A stretch of 64,000 nucleotides of DNA from Vespa crabro (taxonomy: Eukaryota > Arthropoda > Insecta > Hymenoptera > Vespidae). The first letter of the stretch is position 1, and each line of letters opens with the position of its first letter. Below are positions 25,303-39,790 of this stretch, piece by piece. The notes below the pieces were generated by a model. The model had not been told where the DNA came from. It made no database searches and saw nothing but the letters and a program-made list of their open reading frames with translations. The stretch covers positions 21,131,558 through 21,195,557 of the forward strand of contig NC_060955.1 in NCBI RefSeq assembly GCF_910589235.1. Reading direction: 5' to 3'. Both the position numbers and the translations under genes were made by a program.

Positions 25303-25797
25303 TATACTCATTTTGCAGTGCATGTATTTTACGATAATTTCAATGGTTTTATGATAAATATTTTTAAAGATAAAATTATAATTTTCATTTAATAATAATA
25401 GATATACAATGATAAATTAATATAGTTATTTCATCTTAATCATAAAATCACTTGCATATGTAATCTATAAAAAGAAATTGTACAGCCGCATGAAAGTAAA
25501 TGTTAATGTCCTATAAAAATGTTTATTACAGTTATAAAATACATTATAATATCACAGTTATCAAAAGTAATTACATTTTATTATAAGTCTATATTAAGCA
25601 CCCAATGAATGGTTTCCAATCATATTACCATTATATTATAATAATTCACTTACAACTTTTGTATAATTTTGAATACAACTTTATTTTTTATATAGTTCAT
25701 TTAGAAGTTTTTCTGTGAAATAAAAAAAGTAATTAAATACATATATTTTATACAAATTTCAAATAAATGAGAATAAAATATATCAACCTAAAATTAC

Positions 25798-26490
25798 TTA
25801 CTTGCCCGAATAAGTTTTTACATTTTTCTTTTGGTTAAGCAGTTTTTCAAGATATAATATGACATCTTGATGATGTGTATTTGTAATTTTTTGAATTACT
25901 TCTGACAAACTCTCATAAAGTATTTCTTGATTCTGTTCTGAAAGTTTAGGTATTTCACAGCCACAAGACAACTTATAAAGAAAACGATAAATTTCTCTGA
26001 AAAAAAATAATATGATTTTGATAGATAATAAAAATAAAACAAAACTATGAAAACTATTTAATTATAATACCAATATATTCGAGTAGAATTAACCCTTAAT
26101 AACAACTTAATTTAAACATAATATTTTCTATCTATATAATCACCTATAATCATATATCCTGTCTGTAGAGGTCGAATGTTTCTCAAATAAACATATAAAA
26201 AGTAATGCTTGTCGAATCAATGTATTTTTGTTTTTAAATGGTTCACTCTGTAGCCAATTATTTATTAAAGGTTGTTTATCTTTCTTTATAGCTTTCGATT
26301 TAATCTTTAATTCATTTATCATAGCTTTAATATTTTCTTGAGATCTATTTGGTATTAATGTAGATATACTGGCTACATTTTTATGACTATATAGTTTAAG
26401 ACCTTTTAACAATAATAATTTTTCACTTCTAGTCCATCTTTTTTCAAGTGAGGAGCTGCATCCGGCATCCTCATTTACTGTATCACTCAT
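25798..26490 (-). CDS. Small SANT/Myb-like domain protein, unknown function
   Basis: Two exons on the minus strand, 26490-26144 and 25996-25798, join in frame (AG|A gives Arg) to encode 181 residues. Residues 17-60 form a SANT/Myb-like helix-turn-helix stretch, starting RWTRSEKLLLLKGLK and ending SQENIKAMINEL, with the spaced aromatic and hydrophobic positions of that fold. The second half is predicted helical and Lys/Glu-rich, without a known domain. I cannot name the orthologue; a nuclear DNA- or chromatin-binding role is only suggested by the domain. The stop codon overlaps a perfect donor (AA|GTAAGT), and a good acceptor at 25713 would give an alternative short tail (KKTSK). It starts 787 bases from the divergent ATP synthase beta gene and ends tail to tail with ArfGAP1. 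Confidence 0.75.
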
Positions 26491-27277
26491 TTTAAATATT
26501 AAACAGAAAATGCCACATATAATTATTTGTTTATAATCAGCTGTTATACTATATTACTGAATTGTATCATGTAATTATACTATAGTATACTGAGGCATAC
26601 TGACTGAGATATGTTCCTTCTTTCACATATTATAGAACTTTTAAAAAACGTCAAATGGTCGTTAGAGTATGCGAAATCTAGCGGCAAACTGTAAAACTTT
26701 TTTACAAGACCTCAGTATACGAAATACAGAATTTTTCGATAGTAAAATAAATTAAGAAAAAAAATATCCATAATGAAATTTTAAACGATGAATATCCGCT
26801 TATTTAAGACTCAGAGCCTATATCACATATTACTAATAAACAACCACAGTTTATATAACAACTTATGATAAATAGAACATCTCTTATTCGTAATAGATGA
26901 AGCTTAACTAATTTTAAGGATTGTTCTCAAAAGTCATAAATGAACGAATGAGATTGGTGACTTAAATATCTTATAAAACAATCATTTTCGATCGATTGCA
27001 CCACTCAGGAAACAAAATTAATTTCAACATTCGATAATCTCATTAATTTGATACTATATTACAGAAAAATAAAAATAAAATTTTGTACATTTTTATCAAA
27101 TATATAATTAAAGGAAAATTATCTTAAGAATATTACATGATCACTCGCATGAGTATTAGCATGCGCAACTGATATGCGCACTAGAATTATAATGCATTGC
27201 GCACTCGCAATGTAGCCAGAGGATATGGACTGCAGTAGCGAAGAATACTTTGATCATCTTTCCTCACTTGACCGGCC
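26491..27277. promoter_or_regulatory. Divergent promoter: SANT protein / ATP synthase beta
   Basis: This non-coding spacer separates two divergent genes. Three TGCGCA words, at 27162-27167, 27175-27180 and 27198-27203, lie 75-116 bases before the ATP synthase start codon. They resemble half sites of the NRF-1/Ewg motif (TGCGCATGCGCA), which controls many respiratory-chain genes. The match is partial and its function is inferred. Confidence 0.4.
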
Positions 27278-30102
<2,825 letters not shown>

Positions 30103-30634
30103 ATTGTATTTGTTAAAAATCACCATAAACATACCATAAGTCTATGAAAATCATCCAATAGTTAACGTTTATCTTTTATTTATGGTAAATAATATGGCAT
30201 TTTCGCAAAAAAAATAGTTAATATTTTAAAATTGTTTAGTTTTACTTTAAAGTAAAATATAATATTGAAATATACTATATACAATAAAATTCATAAAATT
30301 GTTAAACTTCCAAAAACATAAGTAAACAAATTTTATACAATTCGCGATGTAAATTTTGTTTAAAAAAAAATATCCTTATTCATATATCATCGCAGTGATC
30401 ATATTACCAATAACATATACAATTTTATAGTATATGTTAAGTATAAATAAAAATAATTAAAAAGAATACGCGTTTGTAACTTTGAACAAACCTATATAAC
30501 AAACCATAATCTTTGTATTTATTTCTTTTTGTTTGGTCCTTTTTGATACAATATGAATATACATAAAAATATGTATTTTGAATGATACAAGGTGATTAAT
30601 TCTTATAAAATTACTATATGAATTTATTCATATT

Positions 30635-31982
30635 TTAAGAGCGAGAGCAAGAAGTAGCCCCAAAATCAAGCATAGGTTTCTCTAGTCTGTATGTATCCTT
30701 TAGAATCTAAAAAGAAATCGATTTTATAAAATCAAAAATTTTAGATTTTTATTTGTATATAATTAGATTAATGCTAATAATTACTTTCCATTGCTCCATA
30801 TTTAAAGACATAATATTCTGAATATTCATGTGTGTCCCAATTTGTTTCCTTTGTATTGTCATTTCTTTAGAACAAAGTTGAATGACAAGTATTCCTGTAT
30901 TATCTACAATAATAAAATATAAATATGATTTCTCTCATAGAGCATAAAGTAATTACCTCTTTCCAGTTTTATAATACCATCTCTAATAAGAAATGATACG
31001 TATAACATATTTTCAATTGTTTTTCCAAAATCATCTGGATGTAAAATTAAACAATAAAAGTCCAATGGCTTTTGATTCATTTTGTAATAATATTTGATAA
31101 ATTTCTTAATTTTATCTACTGTCTCTTCTACACTTTCCTCGTCCTTATTAACAACTACCACATTTTCTGGTGATTTCATTATGGCTTGAGCTTCTTTAAT
31201 TGTTGATTTTTTATTAACTATTTCTTTTTTTTCTAGTGGTGTCAATGAACCTAAACATAAATAAAATCATTATTTTTATCTTAATTTTACAATTATTTTT
31301 ATATAAATATCTTATAAATTACCAAGCAAAGTAGTATATTCGGGTATCCTTTTAAAAGATCTTGTGACTTCTGTTTCTAAAACAGACCAATCTGGATTTT
31401 CTAATAATTCATCTGGGAGCTTACGTGTATATTGTAACTGAGATATAAAAATATATATTATTACATCCATGATACTATCCCTGTATCTGTTTTTTATATT
31501 TCATTAAATACTTACAATCTTTTTTGCAAAATCTACATGATTATATGAACTTATATTTTGCGTTAAAGATTTAGTACATCTTGTCAAAATTTTGGATGAA
31601 ATATTTATTGCTTCAGAATCCAAAAATATTTCTTCCTGATTGTTCACTAAAAAAACAAACTATATTTATATTAAAATATTTTTCTTAATGAGATAAGTCT
31701 TTACAAAAAATAATACTCTTTTCATTAAGGCTTGTTTCTAGAACAGCATTATCGCCTTCTTTCATAACTTCTTCCAAAGCTCTAAGATCACTAACACCTA
31801 AATGTTCATTTCTTTCTCCTAAAAAAATAAAATAAGATTACTAAGAAAATTAAATTAAAATAAACAAAATATTACTTACGAAGAGACAATGCACAAGACA
31901 AAGCATTCCATAAAATTTCTTTCCGTTGTTGAGGTGATCGAGTTACCGATGACCTCTCTGATTGATTGGCACTATCTGGCAT
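30635..31982 (-). CDS. Nse4: SMC5-SMC6 complex kleisin Nse4
   Basis: Nse4 is the kleisin that bridges the SMC5 and SMC6 heads in the genome-maintenance SMC5/6 complex. Seven minus-strand exons, 31982-31880, 31818-31705, 31646-31516, 31437-31323, 31250-30957, 30903-30785, 30706-30635, encode 315 residues, slightly shorter than human NSMCE4A. The N-terminal kleisin part has EIFLDSEAINISSKI, comparable to the SQALLLASDL-type helix of the family. The C-terminal winged-helix region has the family hallmark ENMLYVSFLIRDGIIKL, and the last exons end in MLDFGATSCSRS. The first ATG at 31982 is chosen because it gives the full frame and has a clean first exon. It diverges from Vps41 (858 bases between start codons). 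Confidence 0.9.
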
Positions 31983-32840
31983 ATTTTTATTACTTATTTT
32001 GTATACAAAATAGAAACTTTATATATATATAAGCATATATAATCCTTTCTGTTGATTATTTAGAGACCTGAAAAATTATTGAAAATACAAAGATTATAAA
32101 TAATATTAATAAAGATTGTTTATTTGTATATTGTAACTCCCAAATATATAAATAAATGCTATAATTAGAACCTTCCATATACCCAATATAAATATTTTAA
32201 TAATAAATGTTATCACAAATTAACAAATTTAAAAATTAACAAAAATTTTATCGAAGTTTATCAATTTTATAAAGAATCTTAACAATATTATGAAATGAGA
32301 TAAATAATAAATGAGGCAAATGTATACTTAGATGAATTTTTAAAAACTATGACAAAAATATGCGACTTTGTGATTCTTGATCACATCAATTTATTTTTAT
32401 CATAAAAATGAAAATCGACTAATTAATTAATTAATTTATTTAAATTAACAAAAAATAGATTTAAATATACCTGCTAAATAATTATTTTCATCTGATTCGA
32501 TCTTCATCGATCCGTTGCACTTTTTAACGACTTCGAGAATCAAAATTAGATTCTCGAATTATTTCTAGTTAAAAAATTATAAATAAGAGAATATCAATCT
32601 AATCAATCTTATGATTTTATTAAATTAATAAAATATAATCAATCGAAAAAAAAAAATTAAATATCGAAAATTATATACTCACACGCTTTGTTTTTAATTG
32701 ATCGTAGATATATTATAGAAAGGAACGAAGTTCACAAAAGCAGGTGGGCTTGGATGGAATCAAAACGTGCTGCAACTTTGACAGTTCGTCGTTTTGTCGT
32801 GCGCATTCGAAGTTTTGTCGATAAAAATTAAGAAAAAATA
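31983..32840. promoter_or_regulatory. Divergent promoter: Nse4 / Vps41
   Basis: This AT-rich spacer is without coding sequence. It holds a perfect 10-base inverted repeat (32532-32541 and 32549-32558, 7-base loop) in which both arms contain heat-shock-element palindromes (TTCGAGAA and TTCTCGAA). A more GC-rich patch at 32740-32820 is likely the Vps41 start region. Confidence 0.5.
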
Positions 32841-35800
32841 ATGGAAGAAAATAATGCTAAAGTAATATGTTTCGAAAAAGATATTAATGAAATAATAATA
32901 ATATTATTTCCAAAACGTTAATAGGGCGTATTTTTAACAAATTGAATTTTCAGACTGATCAGAACAATCAAGATGACTCAGATTCCGAGGTGGACGAAAT
33001 TGAGCCAAAACTCAAATATGTTAGAATGCGAAATGATTTGGAACATATTTTACAAAATGATGCTGCTAGTTGTATCGCTGTACATCCTAAGGTATGAATA
33101 ATGCCTTTTCAATAATATGTCTTACGTAGAGAGAAATTATTCATAACTATATTTGATTGGAGAGGTTAACTATTGTTCGTATATTTATCTTCGCCATAAT
33201 ATATTTCAGTTTCTTTGTTTGGGATCACATTGGGGAATGATACATCTCTTAGATCATCAGGGCAATAATATACAATCAAAAACTCTACAAGCACATATTG
33301 TTGCTGTTAACCAAATTTCTATTGATCATAATGGTGACTTCATTGCATCTTGTAGCGATGATGGCAAAGTTTTTATTTATGGTTTATATAGCACAGAAAA
33401 TAATCATAATATAAATCTTAGTAGGCTTGTCAAGAGTATAGCTATTGATCCTAATTATTATAAAAGTGGTAGTGGAAGAAAATTTATTACAGGTATTTCA
33501 ATTTATCTTATAAAAAGTATTAAAAGTAAAATAAAGAACATTATAAGATAATTGTGTTAATTTTTAGGAGACGACAAATTAATTTTATATGAGAAAACAT
33601 TTTTATCCAGAATGAAGTCAACAATTCTTTCTGAAGCAAAAGATGGAGTAAGATCTATAGCATGGGCTGGTCAATTCATAGCTTGGGCATCTGGTACAGG
33701 TGTCAGAGTATATGATTCAAATGCTAGATGTTCTTTAGGTCTTATTAAATGGACTAAAACCGAAGAGTAAGTAGTATATTCTAAATTATTTCACTTGCAA
33801 TCTATATATAAAGATATTATTTCAGAAATGTTTTCAATACCATGTTTCATATAGAGCGCTACCAGAACACTATAGATGTAATCTTCGTTGGTCAGATGAT
33901 CGAACATTACTAATTGGATGGGTGGATATAGTGCGTATTTGTCAAATAAAAAAGAGATCAGTGCAGGAAATGGTTAATAGAGATTTACCTGAATTCGTGG
34001 TAGATCCAGGTAAATCATTTATTATTTATATTTGTTTAATAAAAAAAAATCATAAATTTATATTTTATAATATGATTTTAATTTTAGTTTCAACATTTCA
34101 AGTGGATTTTTATATATCTGGTATTGCACCTTTAGACAATCAACTGGTATTGTTAGGATGCTTAAAAGAATTAGATAATGATGGGAAAAGTCAAAGACCA
34201 ATTTTGCACATTGTTGAGCCGAAGTGCGAAGACTTTTCTGTAATTTGTGCAAATCCATTGACTTTGCGAGGTTATAAAGAGTATAGCTGTAATGACTATC
34301 ATTTAGATTGTTTAACAAATGAAAACAGGCAAGAAATACTTCATAATATTTTTATTATAAAGTATATGATTTATTATTTAATAGAAATAACTTAAATATT
34401 TTATATATTTAGGTTTTTTATCGTAAGTCCAAAAGATGTAGTTGTAGCAAGTTTGTATGATTGTGATGATAGGATTGAATGGTTAATAAGCCATCGAAAA
34501 TTTGAAGAAGCATTAGAAGTTGTTAGTGTTAGTGATGGAAAAGATTGTAAAAGATATACTTTAGTCAATGTGGGTCGTATGTATTTGGATCATCTATTGG
34601 CTTGTGAAAAGTATGATGAAGCAGGAAAATTGTGTCTAAAAGTTTTAGGCCGGAATAAAAAATTATGGGAAGAAGAGGTTAGTTGTTTTACATGATAATT
34701 AAATTTTTGTCATGCTTAGAATTAAAAATATTTTATGTTAACAGGTATATAAATTTGCAAGGGTTCATCAATTAAGATCAATTTCTTCTTACCTCCCACG
34801 AGGTGATGTAACTTTAGATCCATTAATTTATGAGATGGTTTTATATGAATATTTGAAAATAGATCCTGATGGTTTTCTTGAATTAGTTAAAGAGTGGTCA
34901 CCAACATTATACACAGTTGCAGCTGTTGTTAATGGTGTTTTGGAACATCTTATAGTTCATAATCAACGACAAAATGTTCTTTTAGAAGCTTTAGCAATTT
35001 TATATATTCATGATGGAAAATATGATAAAGCATTAGCAATGTATTTAAAACTTAGACACAAGGGTGTATTTTATTTGATACAAAAATATCAATTATATTA
35101 TTCTATATATGATATGATCGAAAAATTAATGGATTTAGATGCAGAACGTGCAATACAATTTTTTTTGGAAAAAGAAAAAGATGAAACGCAGAAAAAAAAA
35201 GAAAAGTTCAGAGTACCACCAGAAATTATTGTTCATGAATTGCGACACAAATATTTTTACTTATATTTGGTATGTTAATAATAAATATATAAATTACGAA
35301 CAATTGAAAGAAATTAAACACTTTTATAATATAATTATGTGATTTTTTAATACTACTTCATAGTATCTAGATGCTTTAGACAAAAAAGATACAAATGATT
35401 CCAAAGGAAAATATCATGGATTACTGGTTCAACTATATGCAGATTATGCTAGAGATAAATTACTTCCGCTTTTACGTCGTTCCGATAACTATCCAATACA
35501 GGAAGCATTAGATATTTGTAGTCAACGAAAGTTCTATCCAGAGATGGTGTATCTTTTAGGAAGAATAGGAAATATATCTGAAGCTTTGGCTCTTATGACT
35601 AGAGAATTAAATGATATGGAAAGTGCTATTGCTTTTTGTCAGGAACACGATGATGAAGAATTGTGGAATGATTTAGTAAATTATTCTTTGGATAAACCAA
35701 GTAAATAATGACTTGCAATATATCTTAGATTAATGTTTTTTTAAGTTTAATTAGATTCTTTAGATTAAGTAGATTCTTTTTCTTCTAGAGGCTATCACAT

Positions 35801-36460
35801 TTCTTCTTCAAAAAATTGGAACATATGTTGATCCTAGATTAATGGTACAGAGAATAAATCCATCTTTAGAAATACCTGGCTTAAAAAAAGCTTTGGTTAA
35901 AATGATGTGCGATTATAATTTGCAAGTATCTATACAAGAAGGATGTAAGAAAATTTTATCTAATGATTATTTTGATCTTCATGAAAGATTGGTTCGTTGT
36001 CATCAAAAAGGTATACTTATAAACGGTATGTATTTTGAGTAATAGTTCGTACATCTACAAGAAATATTTGTAATATATCACTATGCTTTAATTAATCTTC
36101 ATTTTTTATTCATTTAGATGATCAATTGTGTGGAGCTTGTCATAGAAAAATAATTATGGGAGGTATAAATGATAAATATATCTTCTTTAAAATAATTTGA
36201 AAAATATTTTTTGTTTCTTTTTTATAAACAAAATAATATTTGAATTTTTATTGCAGAATCAAAAAATTTAGTCATATTTTATTGCAAGCATTCATTCCAT
36301 GAGGACTGTTTACCAAACTTCAAATTAGTGGTATGTAATGTTATTGTGCATTAATTATAATATTTCTTTTTGAGAATTATAAAATTTTTTATATTGTCAT
36401 TATTAGGAAAATTGTGTAATTTGTAATTCACAAAAAGAGACTTCACCAGGTAGGAAATGA
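32841..36460 (+). CDS. Vps41: HOPS complex subunit Vps41 (light)
   Basis: Vps41 is a subunit of the HOPS tethering complex for fusion of late endosomes, autophagosomes and AP-3 carriers with lysosomes; in flies it is the pigment gene light. Thirteen exons join in frame: 32841-32861, 32954-33091, 33210-33492, 33568-33766, 33855-34009, 34088-34328, 34413-34677, 34745-35269, 35364-35700, 35789-36025, 36118-36162, 36257-36330, 36407-36460. They give 857 residues (human 854). Order of parts: a short acidic N-terminus, a WD-like propeller ([13 protein letters not shown]), clathrin-repeat helices, then a C-terminal RING-H2 with [15 protein letters not shown] and CVIC. The intron at 34329-34412 begins with GC rather than GT; the flanks (CAG|GCAAGA) fit the known minor GC-AG class. 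A polyadenylation signal AATAAA is at 36666. Confidence 0.97.
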
Positions 36461-37084
36461 TACAGGTAAGATCTTTCAATAAATATTGTTTAAATCATGC
36501 ATATAGGTAAGACACATTCATATAGCTTAAGAATATGTTAATTTGTTTTATAACACAGTCGGCTTTTTCTGATAATTATCATTGCTTATATTTATTTGGT
36601 GTAAATGTTTCATTTCGAAATATTTTCTTCATTGATTTAACTTATAAGTCATAATCATACCAATTAATAAATGGTTCTTTTTTATCAATTATTATAATTA
36701 ATAAAAAAAAATATTTTCTACTTCATAAGAATGAATGCAAAACAAAAATAATAAATTACAATATATATTTTGTTTCGCATATACAATAATAATATATATA
36801 TAAATTATTTAATAATAATTATTTAAAAAGTTTATGAATCTTTAGAATTACATTTGAAATTCTTTTTATCTTTTTTTATTTATTTTTATTCTCTATGGAA
36901 GTATCAAAAGTTAATATAGGTGTGTTGTCGCTTTCGTTTTTTTTTGTCCGGTAGAAATCATATCATTTGAGGACAGTGAATCAATAGAATAATGAGAACT
37001 TGTTGATTCTTTGAATAATTGATTTTGCTATAAATATGTAATTAACAAAGTATAGCATATTTTTCTACCACTTTAAAATTATAC
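36461..37084. other. Convergent 3' region, Vps41 / CATIP-like
   Basis: The 3' untranslated ends of two convergent genes share this AT-rich stretch. Nothing else is visible. Confidence 0.6.
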
Positions 37085-38948
37085 CTAACTATGATAAATA
37101 CTTGCCATTCTGCAACTTGTGCATAAAGGATAAAAATCACACATATTTGAATGTCTTTGTTGTGTAGGTATAGAGATCTTTGAAATTTGTTCCGTTGAAA
37201 TAAATTCCTGACTTTCTGGACATACGGAAAATGCCTTAAAAAATTGTATTGTAAAATCTACTACATGGAGAGGTTTCACTGCAAAAATTAAAATAAAGTA
37301 TCAGGGCGCTTGAGATAAGTATATCAGTAAATCTCTTTGTGTATTTGTATAATATATATATTAATTAATGTAAAAAACACTCTATATCGAATAATATTAT
37401 AAATATTTTATTGTATTATATATATATATATATATATATTCTTGTATAGACTGAATTATTCTTGATATTACCTTGCATAAATTAAATTATTGCTAAGTTT
37501 GCTTACCAATTAGTAATGTTTTTGTATAGTCAGCTATTAAATGCTTTACTTCAACATGATTAATTAAATATTCTATGAACTTTGTTACTTCATTACACTG
37601 TAAAATAACTATCAATCATTATACATAATTGTATAATCAATTGTCTAATATACATTGATAATGTAATCTATACTTTTTCGTCTAAATATTTAGAGAATAT
37701 CTCCATATCCTCTGCCCAATAATTATTTCGTATTGCTATTCTAAGTTTTTCAGTCATTGGGTTTACATTTTCTAAAGATTTGCTTTTTAACATGTAAGAT
37801 GTTGACAACCAATTGTGTTCTAATATTTTTCCTTCTGGTGTTAAATACGTTTTCATACTTTCTGCATTTCCATTTTGATTTTCTATTACACGTTCAATTG
37901 TGTACACTTTTATGTGATTTTTATATAATTTCATATATTCTGCAGGAGTGCACTTCTATATTGAAAAATTGAAGTAATTTATGATGAATAAGAAAATTGG
38001 GTATTAAAATAAATATAAATGGAACAATGTAATAATAAAATGTATAATAATGTATCTAACATATTGACATGTAGTGATATTTCCATCAATCATTATGTTT
38101 TGAAATGTTAATGTTCCATTATAGTTAATTATTGTGAGATATCTCATAAGTAATAAATTTGTGCCTTCACTTAATAGTTTTATATTCTGTGGATATATTA
38201 GATTTTTACTATTCCTAAATCTGTTATGTTGATATGTTTGACTTGTTTCTACATAATAACTATTGTCTTGAATTCCCATAAATAATGTTTTTTCATTTAA
38301 GCTGCCTTTATGATAGACATATCTGGGAAAGAAATTATTTTTATAATAATAGAAAAAAAAAAAATAGTAAAAAATATTTATGATAAACCAACTCTGTCCT
38401 TTTTTCTTCCAGGCAGTTGAATTTGTCTGTTGATGAACAAACGACTTTTGATCCACCAAAATAATCATCAGTATTTATGCAGAATTTTGTATTAATTAAA
38501 AATTCATGTTTTTGAGGACCGATACTCTCTACAGAAATGCAACAATTTCCTATCGAATTTATCTGCGTGATTATTTCATTTTTGAGACAAATCAACAAAG
38601 TTTCTTTAAAACACAATGCTGCTAATCTGTTATGATCTAATAAAATATAACAAGAGTATTAACTTTCTAATTAACATTTTTTTTTTACATTATATTTCTA
38701 ATTGTATATTATTCACAAAGTATTTCTGTATAAAATAGATCTTATTTAATTTGACATATATTTATATTTTTTTTTCAATCAAATATAGAATTAATAAACA
38801 TATCTAAGAGTTTTTATTAATTCTGAATTTAATATTAAAAAATTATTTCTCATGCAACATGACGAAAAAAATATAAATTAAATTTACCAATGGGAAATTT
38901 GGGAATCCATTTCTGTGGATTAGACGATTGAATAAATGTATCAGCCAT
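37085..38948 (-). CDS. CATIP-like protein (probable)
   Basis: Six minus-strand exons, 38948-38888, 38636-38393, 38322-38061, 37955-37674, 37597-37507, 37278-37085, join in frame to 377 residues. The protein begins MADTFIQSSNPQKWIPKF, then LAALCFKETLLICLKNE, and ends CDFYPLCTSCRMASIYHS. From overall layout, length (human CATIP is about 387) and the LCFKETLL-type start of the domain, I think it is ciliogenesis-associated TTC17-interacting protein, which acts in actin organisation for cilia and sperm flagella. This is a recognition from memory and not a search result. No catalytic motif, signal peptide or membrane helix is seen. One donor (AGA|GTTGGT, exon 2) is weak. It is divergent from the C18orf63-like gene with 842 bases between starts. 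If the family call is wrong, it is simply a conserved protein of unknown role. Confidence 0.6.
37416..37439. repeat. (TA)n microsatellite in CATIP-like intron
   Basis: This is a pure TA run in the intron between exons 5 and 6 of the minus-strand gene. Confidence 0.9.
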
Positions 38949-39790
38949 TGAAACAAAAATGAGGTTTGTTGATACACTGGTTTGTTCTAATCAATACTAT
39001 ACGGTTTATATTAAAACAAATGATGTTAACAGTAATTCTATTGTTTTTAAAAGTTAAAATTGTGGACGTGTGTGTTGTATATATATGCATGTAAGAAGAA
39101 TAATTGATCCAATAACATTGTTGAAGTTCAACATTTTTTTATAAGAATTAAAAAATAATTTTTTTACATTTTATTTAATTTTATATTGTTTCACTTATTA
39201 ATACTAATCTATTTAATTATAACAATTTTATGTATTACAAAAGAATAGAAAATCAGGTGTTTATATTACTTTGAAAAATATTTGAATTTCAAATAATTTC
39301 ATCATTAATAAATTATAATAATCATTGTGCATAAAAGTTTTCTACATAAATGGATTTCTAAAATACAGTCATGTAGTAATTGCAATTACAACATATAAAT
39401 TTTCATAACAGTTTTGTATTCGACAAAAAAATCTCCCGCCAAATGATTCAAATCTTTACACAATGTACAGAAAATCTAAGAATGAAACTATTACTGTATT
39501 ATTAATAATTTATAAAAATGAAAACAAAAAGTTTTACAAGAAGAAACAATAAAATTATTGTAGAATATTGATATTAAAAAAATTATTTCATAATATTGAC
39601 TAGTCAAGTAAAGTGACATGACTTATGTAGTCTTGTCTTATTTTAAACGGAGATAAAAAATATGAAATGAGAATTGAAACATCGCGAAGTATATCAAAAG
39701 TAAAATAAAGAAATTAATAATTCTTAATTATTAATTTAAGACAGATTAATTGATTCAGAGAAATTAATAATTTATTTTCGTACACAAAAA
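38949..39790. promoter_or_regulatory. Divergent promoter: CATIP-like / C18orf63-like
   Basis: This is an AT-rich spacer of 842 bases between two divergent start codons. I see no clear core element. The arrangement suggests shared expression. Confidence 0.45.
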
